Source: an uncultured Pseudomonadota bacterium (lineage in GTDB: Bacteria; Myxococcota_A; Polyangia; HGW-17). From it: DNA of 7,906 nucleotides. Of the stretch, positions 1 through 5,123 are shown piece by piece. Both the position numbers and the translations under genes were made by a program. The notes under the pieces were generated by a model. It made no database searches. It saw only the letters and a program-made list of their open reading frames with translations, and was not told where the DNA came from. Location: assembly GCA_938004375.1 (NCBI GenBank), contig CALKWH010000351.1, forward strand, positions 1-7,906, given 5' to 3'. Every line of letters begins with the position of its first letter. Within the stretch, counting starts at the first letter, position 1.

Positions 1-370
1 GAAGAAGACCGCCAAGGCCGCCCCCCGCACGGAGCGCCTGCTGGTCGCCCGGATCCGCGACGACGCGGGCCGCACCCTGCTGCGCCGCCGCCCGGCCACC
101 GGCCTGCTGGCCAATTTCTGGGAATTACCCTTCGTCCCCGACGACGGCGCGGATCCGGTCGCCGACTTCGCCACCGCCGGCCTGGACCTGACCCTCGGCG
201 CGCCCCTGGGCGAGGCCCGCCACGTGTTCACCCACCGGCTTTGGATCCTGCGCGTGGTCGACGCCCGCCTCACGCGCGAGCCCGCCCCGGACGCCCGCTG
301 CAACTGGTTCGACGACCCCCACGACGCCACGCTCCCGAAGGCGTTCTCGAGACTGTTGGAGTTCAAATGA
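1..370 (+). CDS. mutY: A/G-specific adenine glycosylase, C-terminal fragment (MutY), cut by window start
   Basis: Only the last 122 codons are present (first complete codon at position 2, TGA stop at 368-370). MutY removes adenine mispaired with 8-oxoguanine. The visible part matches its NUDIX-like C-terminal domain, which recognises the oxidised base. What I see: a strand-rich start (ERLLVARIRD), the segment GLLANFWELPFV that corresponds to the family's GLWEFPG-type stretch, HVFTHRLWILRV corresponding to the conserved FSH/FTH strand, and a terminal LPKAFSRLLEFK helix typical of MutY ends. The glycosylase helix-hairpin-helix and iron-sulfur domains would lie upstream, outside the window. The stop overlaps the start of the next gene in ATGA, so the two are probably translationally coupled. 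A stand-alone NUDIX protein cannot be excluded from the fragment, but the terminal LP-x-A-x-x-x-L pattern favours MutY. Confidence 0.85.
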   Translation, partial: KKTAKAAPRTERLLVARIRDDAGRTLLRRRPATGLLANFWELPFVPDDGADPVADFATAGLDLTLGAPLGEARHVFTHRLWILRVVDARLTREPAPDARCNWFDDPHDATLPKAFSRLLEFK

Positions 371-1404
371 AGCACCTCGTGGCTTCCCTGCTTTTTTTCA
401 GCCTCCTGCCCGCCGCCTGCGCCCACCGCCCGCGGCCGCGCAACGACCACTTCGACGGGCGCCGGTACCACAACCTCGAACGCACCTCCCACCGCGGCCC
501 GGTGGCGGTGCTCAAGTGGTTCTTCAACCGCGACCGGAAACCCTGGCCCACGCAGATCCTCGCGTCCCACGGCCCGAAGCCCCCCGCAGCCGTCGGCCCA
601 GGCCACCTGCGGGTGACCTTCGTCGGGCACTCGACGGCGCTGGTGCAGGCCGACGGCGTGAACGTGCTGTTCGACCCCGTCTGGAGCGACCGGGTATCAC
701 CTGTGTCCTTCGCCGGCCCCGCCCGGGTGCTCCCCCCGGGCCTGCGCTTCGAAGATTTGCCGCCGATCCACGTGGTGGCGGTGAGCCACGACCACTATGA
801 CCACATGGACTACCCCACGCTCCTGCGCCTGAAGAAAAGACACGACCCGGTCTTCGTGGTCCCCCAGGGCTGCAAAAAACGGTTGACCGGCCAGGGGATC
901 CGACGCGTGATCGAGCTGGACTGGTGGCAGCGCACCATCGTCCGGGGCCTCTCCGTCGTCGTCGTGCCCGCCCGCCACTCCTCGGGGCGCACGCTCTCGG
1001 ACCGGGACACCACGCTCTGGGCGGGCTTCGTGCTCCTCACCCAGGGCGACCGCCCTGGTTCACCCAGACGCCCCGTGCTCTTCGCCGGCGACACCGGCCA
1101 CGGCCGCCACTTCCGCCTGATCCGCGAGCGCTTCGGCCCCCTGCGCCTGGCGCTCCTGCCCATAGGTGCCTATATCCCCCGGTGGTTCATGCGCGAGGTC
1201 CACATGGATCCCGCCGACGCCGTACAGGCCCACCTGGACCTGCGCGCGGCGCGCTCCGTCGCCATCCACCACGGCACCTTCCCGCGGGCCGACGAGGCCC
1301 GCCACGATCCCCCCGCGGATCTCGCCGCCGCCCTGCGCCGGCGCGGCCTCGCCCCCGGCGTCTTCACCACCCTCGAGGAGGGCTTCGGCCTCGACGTCCC
1401 CTGA
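367..1404 (+). CDS. Exported metallo-beta-lactamase-fold hydrolase, NAPE-PLD/RomA (UlaG-like) family
   Basis: A 345-residue protein. The chosen ATG (367) overlaps the mutY stop and has GGAG five bases upstream; a longer in-frame reading from 241 would run inside mutY and lose the N-terminal signal. Residues 1-18 form a short signal with a hydrophobic core (LVASLLFFSLL) ending PAAC, a possible but non-canonical lipobox (Pro at -3), so it is probably a lipoprotein or is secreted. The fold starts near residue 80 (LRVTFVGHSTALV), followed by LFDPVWSDRVSP, typical of NAPE-PLD-like proteins. Metal ligands are complete: HDHYDH at 141-146, His204 (ARHSSGR), Asp242 (FAGDTG) and His301/302 (IHHGTF). 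Length and motif order match bacterial NAPE-PLD/RomA-like proteins (about 340-390 residues). The family hydrolyses phosphodiester or lactone-type bonds; the substrate here is unknown. The stop is about 10 bases before a repeat island begins. Confidence 0.88.
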   Translation: MKHLVASLLFFSLLPAACAHRPRPRNDHFDGRRYHNLERTSHRGPVAVLKWFFNRDRKPWPTQILASHGPKPPAAVGPGHLRVTFVGHSTALVQADGVNVLFDPVWSDRVSPVSFAGPARVLPPGLRFEDLPPIHVVAVSHDHYDHMDYPTLLRLKKRHDPVFVVPQGCKKRLTGQGIRRVIELDWWQRTIVRGLSVVVVPARHSSGRTLSDRDTTLWAGFVLLTQGDRPGSPRRPVLFAGDTGHGRHFRLIRERFGPLRLALLPIGAYIPRWFMREVHMDPADAVQAHLDLRAARSVAIHHGTFPRADEARHDPPADLAAALRRRGLAPGVFTTLEEGFGLDVP

Positions 1405-1413
1405 CCGCCGGGT

Positions 1414-1428
1414 TGCCGCAGTCCATAG
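1414..1428. repeat. Isolated 3' tail of the GCGGYS hairpin repeat (hairpin arm missing)
   Basis: TGCCGCAGTCCATAG matches the right arm and tail of the hairpin repeats at 1788, 1980 and 2360, but no complementary left arm lies upstream. It sits about 10 bases after the stop of the hydrolase gene. It is the left edge of the repeat island and looks like a truncated copy. Confidence 0.6.
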
Positions 1429-1454
1429 TGAAGTCCCTGCAGAGCCAATTTTTT

Positions 1455-1504
1455 GATGAAAGCAGCTCGTACTCATCGCAGCAGCAAAACAGGGGGGTGT
1501 CGGG
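1455..1504. repeat. B repeat, copy 1
   Basis: It ends in AAACAGGGGGGTGTCGGG, shared with copies at 1855-1903 (one G replaced by T) and 2011-2058. The upstream part is flanked by GATGA and TCATC arms. Inside it, CTCGTACTCATCG (1466-1478) is the exact reverse complement of CGATGAGTACGAG in copies 2 and 3, so the core looks inverted relative to them. Confidence 0.65.
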
Positions 1505-1522
1505 CGACCGGGAGACCGGTCG
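1505..1522. repeat. Small hairpin CGACCG/CGGTCG inserted between B and C repeats
   Basis: Arms 1505-1510 and 1517-1522 are perfectly complementary around the loop GGAGAC. In the matching module at 2011-2171 the B and C repeats abut directly without it, so this looks like an 18-base-scale palindromic insertion or a deletion in the other copy. Related CGACCGG dyads occur at 2247-2276, 2325-2343 and 2410-2427. Confidence 0.55.
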
Positions 1523-1637
1523 GGGGGATTTCCGGCCTCGGCCGTCCCAAGCAGCGCATGGAAGATGCTCTCGTTGCCGGGCCGGCGTCCTCCTGACCTG
1601 GAGGTCCGGAGGCTGCGCCTCCGGAAAGAAAAGATAG
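1521..1637. repeat. C repeat, copy 1 (117 bp direct repeat)
   Basis: Aligned by eye to 2055-2171 this is the same length without gaps, with nine mismatches that I counted in 117 positions (about 92% identity). It ends in a perfect 9-bp hairpin with arms TCCGGAGGC (1605-1613) and GCCTCCGGA (1617-1625) around the loop TGC, followed by an A-rich stretch. Two of the nine differences form a compensatory pair in that hairpin. Confidence 0.85.
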
Positions 1638-1787
1638 GGTTCCTCATCGTACAGACTGGTCCTTTGCCTCCGGTTGCTCTCCACCTTGCCTCGCGGCGAC
1701 GCAGTTACCATCGGCCACCGACCCATGAAGCCTCGGTCGGAGAGGACTTGCACCTCCAAATACTGATGCGCTTTCAGGCGCACAAGA

Positions 1788-1807
1788 TGCGGCCCCAAGT
1801 GGCCGCA
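1788..1807. repeat. GCGGYS hairpin repeat, short form (copy 1)
   Basis: Arms TGCGGCC (1788-1794) and GGCCGCA (1801-1807) pair perfectly around the loop CCAAGT. The right arm runs into the conserved tail GCAGTCCATAGG. Read on the minus strand the hairpin is preceded by GGACTGC and followed by TCTT, as in other copies. Confidence 0.75.
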
Positions 1808-1854
1808 GTCCATAGGAAGACATTGCGCATGCAGAGCTTTCGCACTTATTGTAT

Positions 1855-1903
1855 CGACGATGAGTACGAGTTCATCGCGGTCTCAAAACAGGGGGTTGTC
1901 GGG
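1855..1903. repeat. B repeat, copy 2
   Basis: It begins CGACGATGAGTACGAG and ends with AAACAGGGGGTTGTCGGG. The segment CGATGA...TCATCG (1858-1877) is an imperfect dyad. The repeated GACGATGAGTACGAGTTC could be read as an acidic peptide, but no start, ribosome site or codon pattern supports translation. Confidence 0.65.
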
Positions 1904-1922
1904 CCAGGTGGGAAGGGAAAGA

Positions 1923-1961
1923 TGCGGCGCCCCGGTCGTCTTCCACCTGCAGGTCGCCGCA
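1923..1961. repeat. GCGGYS hairpin repeat, long form (copy 2)
   Basis: Arms TGCGGCG (1923-1929) and CGCCGCA (1955-1961) pair perfectly. The 25-base insert between them ends in the palindrome ACCTGCAGGT (1945-1954). The closing pair is G-C where the short copies at 1788 and 1980 have C-G, a compensatory change. It aligns over its whole length with the long form at 2402-2438. Confidence 0.72.
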
Positions 1962-1979
1962 GTCCTTGGTGAAATGGGA

Positions 1980-1999
1980 TGCGGCCCCAGGTGGCCGCA
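1980..1999. repeat. GCGGYS hairpin repeat, short form (copy 3)
   Basis: Arms TGCGGCC (1980-1986) and GGCCGCA (1993-1999) enclose the loop CCAGGT. The tail is GCACTCCATAT, one base different from the consensus GCAGTCC. It leads directly into B repeat copy 3. Confidence 0.75.
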
Positions 2000-2010
2000 C
2001 TCCATATCTT

Positions 2011-2058
2011 CGACGATGAGTACGAGTTCACGTCAGCCGCAAACAGGGGGGTGTCGGG
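2011..2058. repeat. B repeat, copy 3
   Basis: It shares CGACGATGAGTACGAGTTCA with copy 2 and AAACAGGGGGGTGTCGGG (2041-2058) with copy 1. It overlaps the start of the downstream C repeat by a few bases, giving a seamless B-C junction that lacks the palindromic insert seen in module I. Confidence 0.65.
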
Positions 2059-2171
2059 GGGATTTCCGGCCTCGGCCGTCCCCTGCAGCGCGTGGAAGAT
2101 ACTCTAGTTGCCGGGCCGGCGTCCCCCTGACCTGGAGGTGCGGAGGCTGCGCCTCCGCAAAGCAAAGATAG
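2055..2171. repeat. C repeat, copy 2 (117 bp direct repeat)
   Basis: Gap-free partner of 1521-1637. The terminal hairpin has arms TGCGGAGGC (2139-2147) and GCCTCCGCA (2151-2159) around the loop TGC. Compared with copy 1, the second pair is G-C instead of C-G, so both sides changed together and the stem stayed perfect. Confidence 0.85.
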
Positions 2172-2193
2172 AATAAAAACAAATACTTACGCC

Positions 2194-2205
2194 CGCCGGC
2201 CGGCG
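2194..2205. repeat. 12-bp perfect palindrome in an AT-rich stretch
   Basis: CGCCGGCCGGCG is self-complementary and stands out in an A-rich segment (about 2160-2240). Read on the minus strand it is followed after a few bases by TATTTGTTTTTATTC, so it could contribute to a terminator for transcripts coming from ahcY. The stem leaves only a 4-base loop, so this is weak. Confidence 0.4.
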
Positions 2206-2246
2206 AAAATGAAATACAAAAATGAACGATAAACCGTCGGAGAACG

Positions 2247-2276
2247 ACCGGTCGTGGCGTTTTGGCCACGACCGGT
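2247..2276. terminator. Strong 12-bp hairpin, possible terminator
   Basis: Arms ACCGGTCGTGGC (2247-2258) and GCCACGACCGGT (2265-2276) are perfectly complementary around the loop GTTTTG, the most stable simple hairpin in the gap. Neither side has an immediate T-run; on the minus strand a T-rich stretch follows about 20 bases later. A factor-independent terminator is possible but not clear; a protein-binding palindrome or repeat element is equally open. Confidence 0.4.
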
Positions 2277-2287
2277 GAGCCGGAAGC

Positions 2288-2308
2288 AAGAAGAAGAAGA
2301 AGAAGAAG
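2288..2308. repeat. AAG trinucleotide run, seven units
   Basis: Seven uninterrupted AAG units form a purine-only tract flanked by near-matches (GGAAGC before, TGAAGAA after). Such tracts can change length by slippage. It lies in non-coding sequence. Confidence 0.9.
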
Positions 2309-2324
2309 TGAAGAACCCCGCGGT

Positions 2325-2343
2325 GCGACCGGTGACCGGTCGC
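2325..2343. repeat. 19-bp palindrome of the CGACCGGT family
   Basis: Arms GCGACCGGT (2325-2333) and ACCGGTCGC (2335-2343) are perfectly complementary around a single central G. The core ACCGGT also occurs in the 2247-2276 hairpin and near 1515-1520. Confidence 0.6.
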
Positions 2344-2359
2344 TCGGCGGGGAAGACCC

Positions 2360-2377
2360 GCGGCGCCAAGTCGCCGC
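2360..2377. repeat. GCGGYS hairpin repeat, short form (copy 4)
   Basis: Arms GCGGCG (2360-2365) and CGCCGC (2372-2377) enclose CCAAGT, the same loop as the copy at 1788, but the loop-closing pair is G-C instead of C-G. The tail is GCAGTCCATATGG. Confidence 0.72.
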
Positions 2378-2401
2378 AGTCCATATGGGAAGGAAAGACC
2401 A

Positions 2402-2438
2402 GCGGTGCCCCGGTCGTCTTCGACCGGCAGGTCACCGC
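2402..2438 (-). terminator. GCGGYS hairpin repeat, long form (copy 5); possible ahcY terminator
   Basis: Outer arms GCGGTG (2402-2407) and CACCGC (2433-2438) enclose an inner hairpin CCGGTCG/CGACCGG (2410-2416 and 2421-2427, loop TCTT). Read on the minus strand it begins about 18 bases after the ahcY stop and is followed by TGGTCTTTCCTTCC, a pyrimidine-rich tail. The position and tail suit a transcription terminator for ahcY, though the T-run is poor. It also belongs to the repeat family: its T-A pair replaces the C-G pair of other copies. Confidence 0.45.
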
Positions 2439-2456
2439 AGTCCAAAGGCGTAACGG

Positions 2457-3890
<1,434 letters not shown>

Positions 3891-3953
3891 CGTCGGGTTC
3901 CTTGCATCGAGGCAGCGCCCCGGGGTTGGCGGCCGTCGTTGGCCGGTGTCGCC

Positions 3954-3982
3954 GTATTAGATGAAACCCCCGCGCGTGTCAA
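3954..3982 (-). promoter_or_regulatory. Candidate sigma-70-type promoter for ahcY
   Basis: On the minus strand a perfect -35 TTGACA (3977-3982) is followed 17 bases later by TAATAC (3954-3959); shifting two bases gives TCTAAT with a 15-base spacer. It lies between the Hsp20 stop and the ahcY start, leaving a leader of about 60 bases. No operator or riboswitch is evident; I did not recognise the known SAH riboswitch in this short leader. Confidence 0.55.
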
Positions 3983-3989
3983 GGAGGCC

Positions 3990-4385
3990 TTACTTCTTGG
4001 CGTTGATCGCGACCTTGTGGGGCTGGTGCTCGGCGGACTTGGGCAGATGCAGGGTCAGCACGCCGTTCTCGAACTCGGCATGGAACTTCGCCACGTCCAG
4101 GCCCGACGGCAGCCTGAAGGACCGCTCGTAGTCCATGGGCGCGTACTCGCGCAGCGTGCGGCGCCACCCCTCGGGGGGCTGGCCGACCTTGCCGGCGATG
4201 CGGATCGCCTGCTTCTCGAAGTTCACCTCCACGTCCTGCTCGCGCACGCCGGGCAGATCCACCTCCATCCACAACTCGCGGGCGTTCTCGTAGATGTCCA
4301 CGGCCGGGATCACGGTGCGGCGGTTCTCGATCTTCTCGACTTCCTGGTTCTCGGTCTTCCGGGTTTCCTGCATTTCGGTACGCAT
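3990..4385 (-). CDS. Small heat-shock protein, Hsp20/alpha-crystallin family (second of pair)
   Basis: A 131-residue ATP-independent holdase chaperone that binds unfolding proteins. The short N-terminus (1-25) is highly charged and rich in Glu, Thr and Arg, without the aromatic residues usual in sHsp N-arms. The alpha-crystallin domain runs from about 27 (PAVDIYENARELWMEVDLPG) to the diagnostic ENGVLTLHLPKS (106-117). The C-terminal VAI in HKVAINAKK fits the I/V-x-I/V anchor used for oligomer assembly. The ATG at 4385 follows an AGGAGG site six bases upstream that sits in the 15-base gap after the preceding Hsp20 gene, so the two form an operon. The two paralogues share the domain but differ clearly in sequence and N-arm, suggesting a hetero-oligomer or divided roles (inference). 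Confidence 0.95.
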   Translation of the reverse strand: MRTEMQETRKTENQEVEKIENRRTVIPAVDIYENARELWMEVDLPGVREQDVEVNFEKQAIRIAGKVGQPPEGWRRTLREYAPMDYERSFRLPSGLDVAKFHAEFENGVLTLHLPKSAEHQPHKVAINAKK

Positions 4386-4400
4386 GGTGATCCTCCTTTC

Positions 4401-4823
4401 CTACTTCTTCGAGATCTGGATGCTGCGGGGCTGCTCCTCGGGGTGCCGCGGCAGCATGACGGTCAGCACGCCGTCCTTGAGATCGGCCTCGACCTTGCCG
4501 GCGTCGACGCGGTACGGCAGCGTGAACGAACGGGAGAACTTCACCGCGCTCTGGCGCTCGCGGCGGTGCACGACCGACTCCTCGACCTTCTTCGGCTTGC
4601 GCTCGCCGGAGAGCGTGAGCACGTCCTGCACCACCGTCAGGGTCAGGTCGTCCGAGGTGAAGCCCGGAACCTCGGCGGTCAGGACCACGGCCTCGGCGTT
4701 CTCGTACATGTTGCACGGCGGCCAGGCGGAGATCGAGGCGGCCTGCTCCTCGAACATGGCGTTCATCTGACGGGACAGTTGCTGAGCGATGTAATTGTTG
4801 AGATCAAACCAATTGGCAAGCAT
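4401..4823 (-). CDS. Small heat-shock protein, Hsp20/alpha-crystallin family (first of pair)
   Basis: A 140-residue small heat-shock protein. The N-arm (1-35) contains aromatic and amphipathic residues (MLANWFDLNNYIAQQL). The alpha-crystallin domain follows from about 36 (PPCNMYENAEAVVLTAEVPG) to KDGVLTVMLPR (116-126), and the C-terminus carries a classic I-x-I anchor (SIQISKK). I chose the ATG at 4823 because a near-perfect AGGAGGTGA site precedes it by seven bases; the frame stays open upstream to 5048, but that extension only translates 9-bp tandem repeats and leader sequence. It is followed after 15 bases by a second Hsp20 gene. Upstream are a candidate promoter and an AT-rich leader with dyads; I see no CIRCE-type element. 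Function is as for the family: binding denatured proteins under stress. Confidence 0.96.
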   Translation of the reverse strand: MLANWFDLNNYIAQQLSRQMNAMFEEQAASISAWPPCNMYENAEAVVLTAEVPGFTSDDLTLTVVQDVLTLSGERKPKKVEESVVHRRERQSAVKFSRSFTLPYRVDAGKVEADLKDGVLTVMLPRHPEEQPRSIQISKK

Positions 4824-4842
4824 GATGTCACCTCCTCTTGCA

Positions 4843-4885
4843 ATATTGATTTCATTTGCCTGATCATTATCAATATCAATCAGGC
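4843..4885 (-). promoter_or_regulatory. AT-rich leader with two interlocking dyads ahead of the Hsp20 operon
   Basis: Two inverted repeats overlap in alternating order: ATATTGAT (4843-4850) with ATCAATAT (4869-4876), and GCCTGAT (4858-4864) with ATCAGGC (4879-4885). They cannot both form as simple hairpins. On the minus strand the segment contains the hexamer-like series ATTGAT, ATTGAT, AATGAT, loosely resembling a Fur-type box. It is strikingly AT-rich for this genome and ends about 20 bases before the start codon. It could be an operator or a switching mRNA leader; the Shine-Dalgarno site is not obviously sequestered. Confidence 0.45.
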
Positions 4886-4897
4886 TTTCTGGGAAGG

Positions 4898-4925
4898 AAA
4901 GTAAACACCGATTTGCGACTGTCAA
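4898..4925 (-). promoter_or_regulatory. Candidate promoter of the Hsp20 operon
   Basis: On the minus strand a perfect TTGACA (4920-4925) is followed after 16 bases by TACTTT (4898-4903), a weak -10. A start near 4891 would give a leader of about 70 bases containing the dyads at 4843-4885. No sigma-32-type sequence was recognised. Confidence 0.4.
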
Positions 4926-4980
4926 GGGGTCAGGTGAAGACGGCTCGGAAGCCCCCAAAAACCGTTCAAATGCGAAAACG

Positions 4981-5022
4981 TCCACTGTGTCCACTGTGTC
5001 CATTGTGTCCACTATGTCCACC
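4981..5022. repeat. 9-bp tandem repeat, four units plus a partial
   Basis: Units TCCACTGTG, TCCACTGTG, TCCATTGTG, TCCACTATG and a partial TCCACC follow each other without gaps. The last part, GTCCACTATGTCCAC (5007-5021), is complementary with one mismatch to GTGGACTTAGTGGAC at 5071-5085. Confidence 0.85.
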
Positions 5023-5085
5023 CGCGGTCGGCTCCGGCGCCCAGGCAAGACGTTTCATACGAACCCTTCCGTGGACTTAGTGGAC
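5007..5085 (-). other. Long-range inverted repeat downstream of the zinc-motif gene
   Basis: Arms 5007-5021 and 5071-5085 pair over 15 bases with one mismatch, enclosing a 49-base GC-rich loop. On the minus strand this lies about 40 bases after the stop of the zinc-motif gene, so it could end or protect that transcript. The tandem units on one side offer alternative pairing registers. There is no T-run directly after it, so I do not call it a terminator. Confidence 0.45.
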
Positions 5086-5123
5086 TTTGAAAATTTATTA
5101 TTGTTGTTGATTTCTGCGGTCTT

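Larger units (their letters stand above)
1405..2456. repeat. Non-coding repeat island between two convergent genes
   Basis: I find no credible gene in these 1,052 bases; the open frames in it are short, overlap in many phases and simply translate the repeats. The content is modular. Module I: hairpin-tail at 1414-1428, B repeat 1455-1504, CGACCGG hairpin 1505-1522, C repeat 1521-1637. Then about 150 bases of mostly unique sequence (1638-1787). Module II: hairpin 1788-1807, B repeat 1855-1903, long hairpin 1923-1961. Module III: hairpin 1980-1999, B repeat 2011-2058, C repeat 2055-2171. Then an AT-rich part, a 12-bp hairpin (2247-2276), an AAG run and a palindrome. Module IV: hairpins 2360-2377 and 2402-2438, ending just before the ahcY stop. 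It may be a cluster of mobile or structured-RNA elements; its function is unknown. Confidence 0.8.

Noticed and set aside
1605..1625. 9-bp hairpin as a rho-independent terminator of the hydrolase gene
   Set aside because: It is followed by an A-rich, not T-rich, stretch on the plus strand and lies about 200 bases past the stop.
1565..1972. 135-codon open frame on the plus strand in the repeat island, with an acidic DDEYEF-like peptide
   Set aside because: It crosses several unrelated repeats, is not kept open in the matching modules, and has no convincing start site.
1405..2456. Integron attC sites, group II intron or transposase gene in the repeat island
   Set aside because: I saw no attC core sites, no intron domain V-like end, and no transposase or reverse transcriptase frame.
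4981..5022. CRISPR array
   Set aside because: The units are 9 bp and contiguous without spacers, and no cas gene is in the window.
4824..5048. 75-residue N-terminal extension of the first Hsp20
   Set aside because: It would translate the 9-bp tandem repeats and promoter region; the ATG at 4823 has an excellent ribosome site and gives normal family length.
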